Source: an uncultured Eubacteriales bacterium (GTDB taxonomy: Bacteria > Bacillota > Clostridia > Christensenellales > Borkfalkiaceae). Taken from it: a DNA stretch of 64,000 nucleotides. The stretch is taken from positions 1 through 64,000 of the forward strand of contig URKE01000002.1 of NCBI GenBank assembly GCA_900548285.1, in the 5' to 3' direction. This document shows positions 42,890-51,365 of this stretch, piece after piece. The notes under the pieces were generated by a model that saw nothing but the letters and a program-made list of their open reading frames with translations, was not told the DNA's origin and ran no database searches. How positions within the stretch are numbered: position 1 is the first letter of the stretch; every line of letters starts with the position of its first letter. Position numbers and translations under genes: made by a program.

Positions 42890-44276
42890 TGTAATATTCG
42901 TCGAGTTCTTTTTCGGAAAGTTCTTTCATATTTTTGCCGTCTTTCAAAACAAGTTCTTCGGTTTTTCTGAATCTTTTCAGAAATTTGTCGGTGGCGGCGT
43001 TGAGCGCGAGTTCCGAATTTACGCCGAGCAGACGGACAAGGCTTACCACGGCGAACAAAAGGTCGCCGCATTCTTCGTAAACTCCGGTTTCGCTGCCTTT
43101 TTCAACTTCGGCGAACACCTCGCGGAATTCTTCTTTAACTTTATCGGCTACTTGCTCCACGGATGAGAAATCCATATTATACTTGCCCGACCTCGAGCCG
43201 ACTTTGTGGGCGCGGAGCGCGGCGGGAAAACTTTTCGGAACGGATTCGAGATATTCCGCCCCACAGGCGAAACCCTTTTCTTTTTGCTTGTTTTTCTCCC
43301 ATACGTCGAGCGCCTGAGAAGAATTTTTCGCCGTATCGCAACCGAAAATATGCGTGTGTCTGGAAATGAGTTTGGAGCATACTCCGCTCATAACGTCGTG
43401 AAGAGTAAACGCGCGGCTTTCTTCGCCGAAACAAACGTAAAAAAACGCTTGCAAAAAGAAGTCGCCGAGTTCTTCGATTATCGCGTCGTCGTCTTTCTTT
43501 TCAATCGCGTCGAGCAGTTCGTACGTTTCCTCGAGCGTGTTTTTTCTTATCGATTCAGGCGTCTGCGCTTTGTCCCACGGACAGCCGTTTTCGGAGCGCA
43601 AAACACGTAAAATCTCGTGAAGATCGGAAAATCCGAACCTTTTCTTTTCCGTCAAAGGTTGGTCTTTTATAACGATTGCGGCAGTGTCGTCGAACTCGTT
43701 TCCGTAGTCGGTTTCATAGAGTAATACTTTGCGAAAATCGCCGTTAAAGAACTTATAGCAGGGGATTTCGTCGCCGAAGGCATCTGCAAGAATAAGTTTC
43801 ACGCGGCTCGCGAGAAGATCGGAATCCACGTCGTAAACTACGAGCGGCAAGGAAAGATCCGCCGATTCGATATCGTATGCCGATACCGCGCAGTACTTGC
43901 CGAAAACGCCTGCCTTGTCGAGATAAAAGTCGGCTTTCGATATGCCGGGGATAATTTCCGCGTCCGGGCGTTTTTTCAGAATTATCGAACAGGACACGTC
44001 GTCCTTAACGTCGCCGTCGACAAGGTAAACCACGTCGTGGTCTTTGGCGAGTTTCAAAACGGCGTTCGCAAGGTTTTTCGCGAGCGTTCCGAAGTTTCTC
44101 GATTTGTTGTAAATTTCGTCGAGAGCGACGTAATCGAACCCCAGTCCGCAAAGCCATTTTCCCACTTTGGTTTCTGCCGTCCGCAGGATAACTTTATCTG
44201 TTTTTTTCGCAAGTTCCAAGGCTCTGAGCGACAAGTCGCCCGGTTGAGCGCCTGCCCCCGCAAGATAAATCTTCAT
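42870..44276 (-). CDS. mazG: MazG-type nucleotide pyrophosphohydrolase (YabN)
   Basis: A two-domain protein of 468 residues: an N-terminal tetrapyrrole-methylase-like domain (IYLAGAGAQPGDLSLRALELAKKTDKVIL) and two MazG repeats, the first with the catalytic pattern LRSENGCPWDKAQT, EETYEL and EELGD, the second with VKEEFREVFAEVEKG and EECGDLLFAVV. It hydrolyses nucleoside triphosphates, including non-canonical ones. The fusion is the B. subtilis YabN form. The order spoVT - SpoVB-like - mazG is that of Bacillus spoVT-yabM-yabN. Confidence 0.94.
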   Translation of the reverse strand: MKIYLAGAGAQPGDLSLRALELAKKTDKVILRTAETKVGKWLCGLGFDYVALDEIYNKSRNFGTLAKNLANAVLKLAKDHDVVYLVDGDVKDDVSCSIILKKRPDAEIIPGISKADFYLDKAGVFGKYCAVSAYDIESADLSLPLVVYDVDSDLLASRVKLILADAFGDEIPCYKFFNGDFRKVLLYETDYGNEFDDTAAIVIKDQPLTEKKRFGFSDLHEILRVLRSENGCPWDKAQTPESIRKNTLEETYELLDAIEKKDDDAIIEELGDFFLQAFFYVCFGEESRAFTLHDVMSGVCSKLISRHTHIFGCDTAKNSSQALDVWEKNKQKEKGFACGAEYLESVPKSFPAALRAHKVGSRSGKYNMDFSSVEQVADKVKEEFREVFAEVEKGSETGVYEECGDLLFAVVSLVRLLGVNSELALNAATDKFLKRFRKTEELVLKDGKNMKELSEKELDEYYNEAKKY

Positions 44277-45594
44277 TTGTTTTTTTCCTTTTAGAATTTA
44301 TAGTAATAATATACACCATATTCAAAAGAACCGCAACAAAATAACAGAGAATATCCGAATATAATGTTCCGAAAACGTTCAGATCGGGGTTTTTCAGAAG
44401 AGGAATTTCCGTCGCCGCTTTAACGGCAAAGCCGACGAGAAGGCAAACCGCAGGCGCGTAAGGTTTGTTTTTTGCGACGAGTATCGACGTCTGCGTCTGG
44501 ATAAGCGAAAGAAAAACCACGTCGATCGCCGCAAACGAAATGAGTTTTTTCAAAACGAACTTGTTTTCTGCCGATAGCATCGGGAAAAGAACTTTCACGA
44601 CTACGCCGGGAAACAAAGCGAGAAAAACAAATGCGAGCGAGGAAAGAAAAAGCGTGTACGTTATCGCCTGCAAAACGAATTTGTCGGATAAGGCGCGGTC
44701 TTTTTTTGCTTCCGCGCGCGAAATACCCGGCAAAACGCTCGCCGCGATTCCGTAACAAACGGCGACCGGCATGCCTATTATCGATTCTACGCTTCCCGAA
44801 TACAACCCGTAAAGGTCGGTTGCGTTTTTCGTGTATTTATTCAGAACGTTCAGAACAGCGAAACTATCGAAAAACTTCGTCATCGGTAAGATAATCGATA
44901 TCAAAGCAGTCGGTAAAAGCAGGCTTATAAGTCGATTAATCGCAAAATTTTGGTTGGAACGGCATAGTTTTATACGATTCGATATCGTCGTTTTGTAAAC
45001 GGAAATCAAGTAGAGCATAGCGAAAACTTCGCTCACGGAAACGGCTAAGCACGCGAAAAACGCGCCCTCCGCAGGCGTTGAACCGAACAAAAAGCACAGC
45101 GTAAACCCCGCCGCGATTTTAACGATTTGCTCCGTAATCTGCGATGTCGCCGTCGGCTTCATATCGTTTCCGCCTTGAAAATATCCCCTCAGGCATGAAA
45201 TTACGCTTACAAAAACAAGCGACGGAGCAAGCGCGACGTAAGAGAAACGCGCGTCGGAATTGCCCTGAAGCGAGGAGAGGGTTTCCGAGAAAAAAGTCAT
45301 CAGAAACCACCCGAAAACGCCCGCCGGCACGATAAGCCAAAGCGACTTTTTTAAAACCGATTCCGCGTTTTCGCCCGAGGAAATTATTTTCGTTATCGCA
45401 GAGGTTGCCGCCGTTCCGCAGAACGTCATTAATATAAGATACGTCGGGAAAGCCGTCTGATAAATCCCCAGTCCTTCCGCTTTGAGAACGTTGTTGAGGG
45501 GTATCCGATAAAGCGCGCCCAGAAGTTTCACGATAAGTCCGCTCGAAGCGATAAGCAAGGCGTTTCTCAGAACAACGTTATTTCTTTTCGTCAT
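44194..45594 (-). CDS. SpoVB/YabM-type flippase
   Basis: A 466-residue MOP-family membrane protein with about 13-14 helices and the SpoVB-like opening GLIVKLLGALYRIPLNNVLKAEGLGIYQTAFP. Placed between spoVT and mazG it corresponds to B. subtilis yabM. The start overlaps the spoVT stop (TGATG). The final ~27 residues (SCGGRRSTGRLVAQSLGTCEKNR) read through the first 83 bp of mazG in another frame and are not membrane-like, so the end may have been extended by loss of an earlier stop. Substrate is probably a lipid-linked wall precursor. Confidence 0.88.
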   Translation of the reverse strand: MTKRNNVVLRNALLIASSGLIVKLLGALYRIPLNNVLKAEGLGIYQTAFPTYLILMTFCGTAATSAITKIISSGENAESVLKKSLWLIVPAGVFGWFLMTFFSETLSSLQGNSDARFSYVALAPSLVFVSVISCLRGYFQGGNDMKPTATSQITEQIVKIAAGFTLCFLFGSTPAEGAFFACLAVSVSEVFAMLYLISVYKTTISNRIKLCRSNQNFAINRLISLLLPTALISIILPMTKFFDSFAVLNVLNKYTKNATDLYGLYSGSVESIIGMPVAVCYGIAASVLPGISRAEAKKDRALSDKFVLQAITYTLFLSSLAFVFLALFPGVVVKVLFPMLSAENKFVLKKLISFAAIDVVFLSLIQTQTSILVAKNKPYAPAVCLLVGFAVKAATEIPLLKNPDLNVFGTLYSDILCYFVAVLLNMVYIITINSKRKKTNEDLSCGGRRSTGRLVAQSLGTCEKNR

Positions 45595-46136
45595 CAGAAG
45601 TGAGCCGCAATGAATTCCGCCGTCAGCATCGCAAGACTCACGTCGGACGAGGTTATCGGGTTGTCTTTCGATTTGTCGGCAAGAATAATCGCCCCGATCG
45701 TTTCGTCGCCCGCCATCACTGGCATAAAGAGTTGATTTGCAAAGTTGAATCTGTCGCCGGGCAGAATTTCTATCGGCGCGCCGCCCTCCGAGCGGTTAAC
45801 CACAAGAGTTTTCTTGCGTTTCAAAAGTTCTTCCACGGCTTTGGTTATCTTGTTGCCGACGATTTCCCCGGCAAGGGAACGGGACGAAGCGAGATAGGTG
45901 TTTTCGTCGCACACGATAACCGAATGTCCCGTACATTTTTCAAGGCTTTCCGCGGCGCAGTCGAGCGAGCCTCCGAGCGTTTTCACGGGCGAATATTTTT
46001 TGATGACGAGCGCGTCTTTTTCCGTGTAAACTTCAACGGGGTCGCCCTCGTTCATTTTCAGTGTTTTTCTTATTTCCTTGGGAATAACGACTCTTCCGAG
46101 AACGTCTATTCTTCTTACGATGCCTGTATCTTTCAT
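45594..46136 (-). CDS. spoVT: Stage V sporulation protein T
   Basis: A 180-residue regulator: N-terminal AbrB-type swapped-hairpin domain (GIVRRIDVLGRVVIPKEIRKTL) and a C-terminal GAF-like domain (FANQLFMPVMAGDETIGAIILAD). In B. subtilis SpoVT tunes sigma-G-dependent genes in the forespore. Strong ribosome site (aaggagtaaa) before the ATG. It heads the operon spoVT-flippase-mazG-dusB. Confidence 0.95.
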   Translation of the reverse strand: MKDTGIVRRIDVLGRVVIPKEIRKTLKMNEGDPVEVYTEKDALVIKKYSPVKTLGGSLDCAAESLEKCTGHSVIVCDENTYLASSRSLAGEIVGNKITKAVEELLKRKKTLVVNRSEGGAPIEILPGDRFNFANQLFMPVMAGDETIGAIILADKSKDNPITSSDVSLAMLTAEFIAAHF

Positions 46137-46215
46137 GATTTACTCCTTTACGTCCATTTACATGGGTTTGGAATTAGTGTTCGTAAAAAAGACTAAAATA
46201 TGTAAAAACAAACAA

Positions 46216-46254
46216 GTAAAAAGCCCGAATCGCAATTCTGACGACGATTCGGGC
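46216..46254 (-). terminator. Terminator after the spermidine-synthase-like gene
   Basis: Perfect 10-bp stem gcccgaatcg/cgattcgggc followed on the minus strand by TTTTTAC. Confidence 0.9.
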
Positions 46255-46276
46255 GACGCGGGAATTTTTAATTAAA

Positions 46277-47893
46277 TCAAAAACTGTTCAAAAGACCTTT
46301 CAGACCTTCTTTTTTAAAGATTTCCTTATAATAAGATAGTTCGTCGGATATCATTCGGTCTACGACTTTCATCCCGAGCAGTTCTACGGGCGCTTTGTCG
46401 TCGGTGAGGATATATTTTCCGGTCGGGGAATATTTTTCATAATTTGTTTTTACTCCGTACATCGCGGAATAAAGCGACGTGTCCGTAACCCGGGCGAGAT
46501 TATTGTCGAAAACCTGCGTCATTTTCGCATTGTCCGAGGCGAATAAAACCCTGTTTGAAGAGTTGCTTACGTCAACGGTGAAGACTTCCGGAAACACGGT
46601 CGAAATCGTATCGGATAAATACTGATTGATGTTTCCTTCTCCGCCGCCGCGCATATTCATGTTCACGACCATAACCCCGTCCGGTTTGAGGTGTTCTTTC
46701 ACGAGGGTGAAAAATTCTTTCGACGACATCTGAAAAGGTATCGTTATATCCTGATAGGCGTCGACCATTATAACGTCGTAAGTATTTTTCACCGCGTTGA
46801 GATACGCCCTTCCGTCGTACGTCGTAACCTTAACGTCATCCGATGCGTTGAAATATTTTTTTGAAAGAGCGGTGATTTTTTCGTCGATTTCAACACCCTC
46901 TATCGTCGGGGTTTTGTCGGCGAAATATTTTTTGCATTGCGTGGCGTAAGTCCCCGTTCCCATTCCGAGAATGAGAATATCGGAGGAGTCTTTGTTGTAG
47001 ATATCCGCCATAAGCGGCGCAGCCATCGCGTAGTCGTAATACATACCCGTGAGCGTTTCGTTTTTTACGTAAACAGACTGTACGCCGAAAAGCACGTTTG
47101 TGGAAAGATAAATCTGCTTGTCGTCCTCATAAACCTGAAGATAATTGTAAACCGATTCGCCTTCGTAAGTCAGATTGTTTGTCCAGAACGCGAAACTTCC
47201 GCTGTGACCGAAAACGCAACATAAAATGAAAATGAGAACGGCGACAGGGAGTTTTTTTATTTTCTTCCAATCGATTTTCGACGCGATGAAATATACCGCG
47301 GAAAGAAGGAGAAGAATCCCCGCGAAGATAAGAAAGGTTACGGACGTTCCCACCGCGGGTATTGAAACGAACGTCGGAACGAAAGTTCCGATGATGCTGC
47401 CGATAGTGTTGGATGCGTTTAAATATCCTACGGTTTTTCCGTTGTCGTCGAGCGAATCGGTGGAGTATTTAACGAGGCAGGGCGTAACCGTGCCGAGAAG
47501 GAACAGAGGAAAAACAAAAATTATCATACACGCCGCGAAAGCCGCGACGACAAGAAAGTTCGTGCTTACCGTGAGAATGAGCAAACCCGAAATGCCGAGA
47601 ATGATGTATTTTCCGACGACGGGGATAAGCGCGATCCATACCGCGGCGATGATTATTCTGCCGTAAAGTTTGTCGGGGTTCGGGTTCTTATCGGCGGCTT
47701 TGCCTCCGTAAATGTTACCGAGAGCCATCGCTATCATTATCGTGCCGATGATTATCGTCCAAACGATCTGCGACGAACTGAAATAAGGCGCGAGAAGCCT
47801 GCTTGCGCCGAGTTCCACCGCCATGACCGACATTCCCGAAAAGAATTCTGTCAGATACATAAATATTTTGTTTTTAAGTATAGGTCTGTCCAT
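46277..47893 (-). CDS. Membrane-fused spermidine-synthase-like protein
   Basis: A 538-residue protein: about seven to eight transmembrane helices (residues 1-220) and a C-terminal Rossmann methyltransferase-like domain of the spermidine synthase family (ILILGMGTGTYATQCKKYF, GVEIDEKITALSKKYF, TYDGRAYLN, VIMVDAYQD). Such fused MFS/SpeE proteins are widespread but their reaction is mostly unproven; the aspartate-rich active site is only partly recognisable. Monocistronic, with a perfect consensus promoter and terminator. Confidence 0.85.
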   Translation of the reverse strand: MDRPILKNKIFMYLTEFFSGMSVMAVELGASRLLAPYFSSSQIVWTIIIGTIMIAMALGNIYGGKAADKNPNPDKLYGRIIIAAVWIALIPVVGKYIILGISGLLILTVSTNFLVVAAFAACMIIFVFPLFLLGTVTPCLVKYSTDSLDDNGKTVGYLNASNTIGSIIGTFVPTFVSIPAVGTSVTFLIFAGILLLLSAVYFIASKIDWKKIKKLPVAVLIFILCCVFGHSGSFAFWTNNLTYEGESVYNYLQVYEDDKQIYLSTNVLFGVQSVYVKNETLTGMYYDYAMAAPLMADIYNKDSSDILILGMGTGTYATQCKKYFADKTPTIEGVEIDEKITALSKKYFNASDDVKVTTYDGRAYLNAVKNTYDVIMVDAYQDITIPFQMSSKEFFTLVKEHLKPDGVMVVNMNMRGGGEGNINQYLSDTISTVFPEVFTVDVSNSSNRVLFASDNAKMTQVFDNNLARVTDTSLYSAMYGVKTNYEKYSPTGKYILTDDKAPVELLGMKVVDRMISDELSYYKEIFKKEGLKGLLNSF

Positions 47894-47925
47894 TTTATAA
47901 ACCGCCGCCTGTTTTTGATGTCGGA

Positions 47926-47954
47926 ATTATATCACCGCCGCGATAAAATGTCAA
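47926..47954 (-). promoter_or_regulatory. Consensus promoter of the spermidine-synthase-like gene
   Basis: On the minus strand TTGACA (47954-47949), 17 bp, TGA-TATAAT with the -10 at 47931-47926: perfect -35, perfect -10 and an extended TGn motif. Confidence 0.9.
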
Positions 47955-47976
47955 ACGGAAATTTTTTGAAAACGTA

Positions 47977-48005
47977 TTGACATAATCGCTTTCTCATATT
48001 ATAAT
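47977..48005 (+). promoter_or_regulatory. Consensus promoter of the 48051 gene
   Basis: TTGACA (47977-47982), 17 bp, TATAAT (48000-48005), divergent from the promoter at 47926-47954. Confidence 0.88.
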
Positions 48006-48050
48006 GTTAATATTAATATAAACAGTTATAATCCGGAGCAACGCATAACT

Positions 48051-48374
48051 ATGAAAAAATCGTTATTTATAGCAGGTACAATATTTTTCGTGTTATCGGT
48101 CGTCGCGTTCTCGTTCGGGACGTATATTTTGTACGTCGCTACGCACGCGGAATCGACGGGCGAGGCCGTCGCCGCCGTAGTTCTGATACCTCTCGCGGTA
48201 ATCGCTTATTCCGTTCAGGCGGCGCTTTGCGTGGGCGCGGAAATAACTTTGTGGATAAACTTTAAAAAATATGGCGCTTGCAGAATCGCCGGCATGGTGA
48301 TTGCGATAATCTGCCTTATATTGATTGCGGCAAGTATTTCGTACTTTTCGTATTTGTTGATAATCAGCAACTGA
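48051..48374 (+). CDS. Small four-helix membrane protein, unknown function
   Basis: A 107-residue protein with about three to four hydrophobic helices, a positively charged first residue pair (KK) and a short KKYG loop. I recognise no family. It has a perfect promoter, a ribosome site (cggag) and a terminator, so it is expressed as a single gene. Codon use and composition look like its neighbours. Confidence 0.72.
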   Translation: MKKSLFIAGTIFFVLSVVAFSFGTYILYVATHAESTGEAVAAVVLIPLAVIAYSVQAALCVGAEITLWINFKKYGACRIAGMVIAIICLILIAASISYFSYLLIISN

Positions 48375-48394
48375 GCGACTGAATTTATCGAGAG

Positions 48395-48427
48395 CCTTTC
48401 GGGTTAAATCCCCGAAAGGTTTTTTTG
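48395..48427 (+). terminator. Terminator after the 48051 gene
   Basis: Stem cctttcggg/cccgaaagg followed by a run of T residues. Confidence 0.92.
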
Positions 48428-48480
48428 TTGCATTTTTTTATTCTTCAAGCATATGATATATGGATTATTCGGAGTTTGAA

Positions 48481-49197
48481 ATGGATAACAGATGCGTTGT
48501 TTTTTACGATAGCGGAACGGGCGGGTTAAGACTTTTCGAAAAAACGAGAAAAGCGTTCCCGTCCGAGAATTACGTTTATTTCGCCGACGAAAAATATATG
48601 CCGTTCGGGGATAAAACCAAAGAGGAGTTGTTGAAAATTTTCGACGAAGCCGAAAAAAAGATTTTATCTTTCTGCCCCAAACTTCTCGTCGTCGCCTGCA
48701 ACACGATGTCCTGCGCGCTTGCCGAAGAAGAGAGGAGTTTTCCCTTTAAAACGATTTTCGTAACCCCTTTTGTCCCCGGAAACGAAAAAACGAACAAAAG
48801 TTCGTGTGAACCTGAAACGGGTGGAAAGTGGTTACTTCTGACCACTCCCGCCACCGCAAAATCAGACTTCGTGCAACGCCTGATAAGCGGTGACGAAAAC
48901 GTTGACCTCCTCCCTCAAAAAGGGCTTGCCGAGAGGGTGGAAAAGTGGAGGAAAGGCGGCAAAAAGCCAGATATTTCCTTAGATTTTAAAAATTGTAAAA
49001 AAAATTACGATTACGTTTTTCTCGGGTGTACGCATTACGGATTTTTAAAAAACGACTTCAAAAAAATCTTTCCTGATTCAAAAATCGTCAGCGGAGAAGA
49101 GCGCGCTTTCGGGTTGGTGCGTAATTTTTTGAACACTTTTGACAATGACGCCCGTGGCGGATGTGTATGTTTTGTAAAATCTAAGAAAATATCTTGA
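48481..49197 (+). CDS. murI: Glutamate racemase-like protein
   Basis: Makes D-glutamate for peptidoglycan. The 238-residue product has the catalytic cysteine regions VACNTMSCA and FLGCTHYGF and the N-terminal DSGTGGL. The ATG at 48481 has ggag 7 bp upstream and gives the normal N-terminus; an ATG at 48460 is less likely. It is shorter than usual (about 260) with a charged, divergent middle (KTNKSSCEPETGGKW). It lies just before the dcw cluster, in keeping with a wall role. Confidence 0.88.
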   Translation: MDNRCVVFYDSGTGGLRLFEKTRKAFPSENYVYFADEKYMPFGDKTKEELLKIFDEAEKKILSFCPKLLVVACNTMSCALAEEERSFPFKTIFVTPFVPGNEKTNKSSCEPETGGKWLLLTTPATAKSDFVQRLISGDENVDLLPQKGLAERVEKWRKGGKKPDISLDFKNCKKNYDYVFLGCTHYGFLKNDFKKIFPDSKIVSGEERAFGLVRNFLNTFDNDARGGCVCFVKSKKIS

Positions 49198-49224
49198 ATT
49201 TTTGAAAAAATTTGCGTTGAAAAA

Positions 49225-49264
49225 CACGTAAGTTTTTTCTTTTCTAAATAAAAATTTTTACGTG
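49225..49264. terminator. Weak hairpin after murI
   Basis: Stem cacgtaa/ttacgtg (7 bp) with a long A/T-rich loop. A T run follows directly on the minus strand and only after a short gap on the plus strand, so its use as the murI terminator is uncertain. Confidence 0.4.
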
Positions 49265-49289
49265 AAACATTATTTTTTTCAAAAAGTGG

Positions 49290-49318
49290 TTGACAGTGTT
49301 CAAAACGGGGTGTATAAT
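49290..49318 (+). promoter_or_regulatory. Consensus promoter of the dcw operon
   Basis: TTGACA (49290-49295), 17 bp, TATAAT (49313-49318): 12 of 12 consensus bases. Downstream, ggtgggg at about 49335 is the only TGGGG element resembling a MraZ operator; the usual tandem repeats are not seen. Confidence 0.92.
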
Positions 49319-49381
49319 TATGCTATAAATCAACGGTGGGGCATTTCTACCTTTGAGCGGAGTAAAAAGAGGAGTTAACGG

Positions 49382-49807
49382 ATGTTTTCGGGAGAGATTG
49401 CGCATCAACTCGATGAAAAAAAGAGAATACGTATTCCGGCGAAATTCAAAATCGATCCGAACGAATTTTTGCTCAGCAAGGGTGTCAACCACTGCATTTA
49501 CGTCACGCCCAAGGACGTCGTGGAAACAAAAGCGAGCGAATACAAATCCAGAATTTCGGAATTCGATCGCGAAGGTCAGTTTGCGATTTCCGCGTATATG
49601 GCAAGTTTTAGGCCGATCGCGATGGATCAGCACGGCAGAGTTTCTCTTCCGCCAGATCTTATCGAATACGCCGGCATAAAGAAAAACGTCGTCACGATAG
49701 GCAGTTTCGACAGGTTGGAAATCTGGGGCGAAGAAACCAGAGCCGAGCTGTTCAAAGAAAAGTCTTTCGACGATTATATCAATATTCTTGCCGAGAGGAT
49801 CAAGTAA
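49382..49807 (+). CDS. mraZ: Transcriptional regulator MraZ
   Basis: A 141-residue protein with two AbrB-like repeats (GEIAHQLDEKKRIRIPAKFK and AMDQHGRVSLPPDLIEYA). In other bacteria MraZ forms a ring and binds TGGGN repeats in front of its own operon. First gene of the dcw cluster, behind a strong ribosome site (agaggag), with rsmH starting directly after its stop codon. Confidence 0.96.
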   Translation: MFSGEIAHQLDEKKRIRIPAKFKIDPNEFLLSKGVNHCIYVTPKDVVETKASEYKSRISEFDREGQFAISAYMASFRPIAMDQHGRVSLPPDLIEYAGIKKNVVTIGSFDRLEIWGEETRAELFKEKSFDDYINILAERIK

Positions 49808-50740
49808 ATGGAATTCCGTCACGTTCCGGTAATGCTCGAAGAGTGTATGGACGGACTGGCTCTGAAAACGGACGGCGTTTATTTCGACGGTACGTTAGGC
49901 GGAGCGGGACATTCCTCGGAAATTCTTAAAAGGACAAGCCCCGGCGGAAAACTTATCGCCACCGATCTCGACGTCGACGCGATAGCGAACGCAAAAGAGC
50001 GACTTGCCGCATATAACGGAAGATTTCAACTCTTTCATTCCAACTTCAAAAATTTTTCCGAAGTTATGAAGGAGGCGGGCGTCGATAAAATAGACGGAGC
50101 GATTCTGGATCTCGGGGTGAGCAGTTATCAACTCGACAACAGAGAGCGCGGATTTTCCTATATGGGCGAAGCAAGGCTCGATATGCGGATGAACAGAGAA
50201 AATCCGAAGTCCGCGTGGGAAATCGTCAATCGTTACGACAAAGCGAAACTCGCTTATATTTTCTCCGTTTACGGCGAAGAGAAGTTTGCCGACAACATCG
50301 CGAAGAATATCTGCGAGGAACGCAAAATCAAACCGATAGAAACAACGAAGGAACTTGCCGATATCATCGACAAAAGCATACCTTACAAATTCAAGCAGAA
50401 CGGACACCCGGCAAAGAAGGTTTTTCAGGCTGTGAGAATAGAAGTCAACGAAGAACTCGACGGATTGTCGGATTGTCTTAAAGACATAGTAAAATCATTG
50501 AAAAAGGGCGGAAGGTTAGTCGTTATGACGTTCCATTCGCTCGAGGACAGGATAGTAAAACAAACGTTCAAAGATCTGGAAACGGATTGCGTTTGCGACA
50601 AGCGTTTACCCGTTTGCGTGTGCGGAAAAAAACGGGAAATAAAACAAATAAACAGAAAGCCGATAGAGGCGGGCGAACAAGAGAAAAAACTGAATCCGAG
50701 AGCGTCATGCGCAAAACTCAGGATCGCAGAAAAAGTTTAA
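49808..50740 (+). CDS. rsmH: 16S rRNA (cytosine(1402)-N4)-methyltransferase RsmH
   Basis: A 310-residue SAM-dependent enzyme, also called MraW. Motifs: HVPVMLEECMDGL, YFDGTLGGAGHSSEIL, ILDLGVSSYQLDN and MTFHSLEDRIVK, and a late cysteine-containing loop (DCVCDKRLPVCVCG). It methylates the ribosomal P site. Follows mraZ without a gap. Confidence 0.97.
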   Translation: MEFRHVPVMLEECMDGLALKTDGVYFDGTLGGAGHSSEILKRTSPGGKLIATDLDVDAIANAKERLAAYNGRFQLFHSNFKNFSEVMKEAGVDKIDGAILDLGVSSYQLDNRERGFSYMGEARLDMRMNRENPKSAWEIVNRYDKAKLAYIFSVYGEEKFADNIAKNICEERKIKPIETTKELADIIDKSIPYKFKQNGHPAKKVFQAVRIEVNEELDGLSDCLKDIVKSLKKGGRLVVMTFHSLEDRIVKQTFKDLETDCVCDKRLPVCVCGKKREIKQINRKPIEAGEQEKKLNPRASCAKLRIAEKV

Positions 50741-50786
50741 ATTTTCGCAACCTTGACATTAATAATAAATTTTAGGGAGAATGAAT

Positions 50787-51302
50787 ATGTATAATAACGT
50801 AAAGACGAACGTTCTTGAAAAAGAGAACGCAGAAGAAAGACAGTACGCAAAAGACGCCACGAATCTCGACAAAATTCTCGGAATGCAGGATGCCGACGAC
50901 ACTAAAATTCTCGGCGAAAACGTCAAGGCTCCCTTAAGGGAGTTCGACGAGGATCTCATACCGTCGTCTACCACGATGCAGTTCGAGTCCGACGAAGATA
51001 ACGATATCTACGAAGAGGTTCGCCCGAAGAACGAAACCGATCTTCAGAAGAAGTATAAAATAAACACGAAAGGAAAAGTACTCATCGCCGTTTACGCGCT
51101 CGTAATCGCGACGATTCTTTCGCTTATCGTAATAAATTCCAGAATGCTCAAAAGTCTCGATAATTCCATCAGCGGCTACGCGGGAAAAATCACGGAACTC
51201 ACCGAGCAGTATACTAACGTAAACGCCGAACTCGACTATGTAAAAAGCGATGAAGTGATCATCGAAAAAGCCGAGGCTATGGGTATGGTCAAATCCAGAT
51301 AA
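50787..51302 (+). CDS. ftsL: FtsL-like cell division protein
   Basis: A 171-residue bitopic protein: an unusually long, acidic cytoplasmic N-terminus (about residues 1-95), one transmembrane helix (KVLIAVYALVIATILSLIVI) and a short extracytoplasmic coiled coil. Weak sequence but right topology and position between rsmH and the PBP gene for FtsL. I use the ATG at 50787, with agggag at the right distance; the ATG at 50781 is too close to it. Partner of DivIC and FtsQ. Confidence 0.8.
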   Translation: MYNNVKTNVLEKENAEERQYAKDATNLDKILGMQDADDTKILGENVKAPLREFDEDLIPSSTTMQFESDEDNDIYEEVRPKNETDLQKKYKINTKGKVLIAVYALVIATILSLIVINSRMLKSLDNSISGYAGKITELTEQYTNVNAELDYVKSDEVIIEKAEAMGMVKSR

Positions 51303-51365
51303 GCGGATAGGCTTTTTACGTCTTCCGCGAGGGAGAAAACAATTTATAAAAATTTCAGTCTTAAT

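Noticed and set aside
50753..50782. Internal promoter ahead of ftsL (TTGACA at 50753)
   Set aside because: No acceptable -10 at 16-18 bp; the nearest would start transcription beyond the ribosome site.
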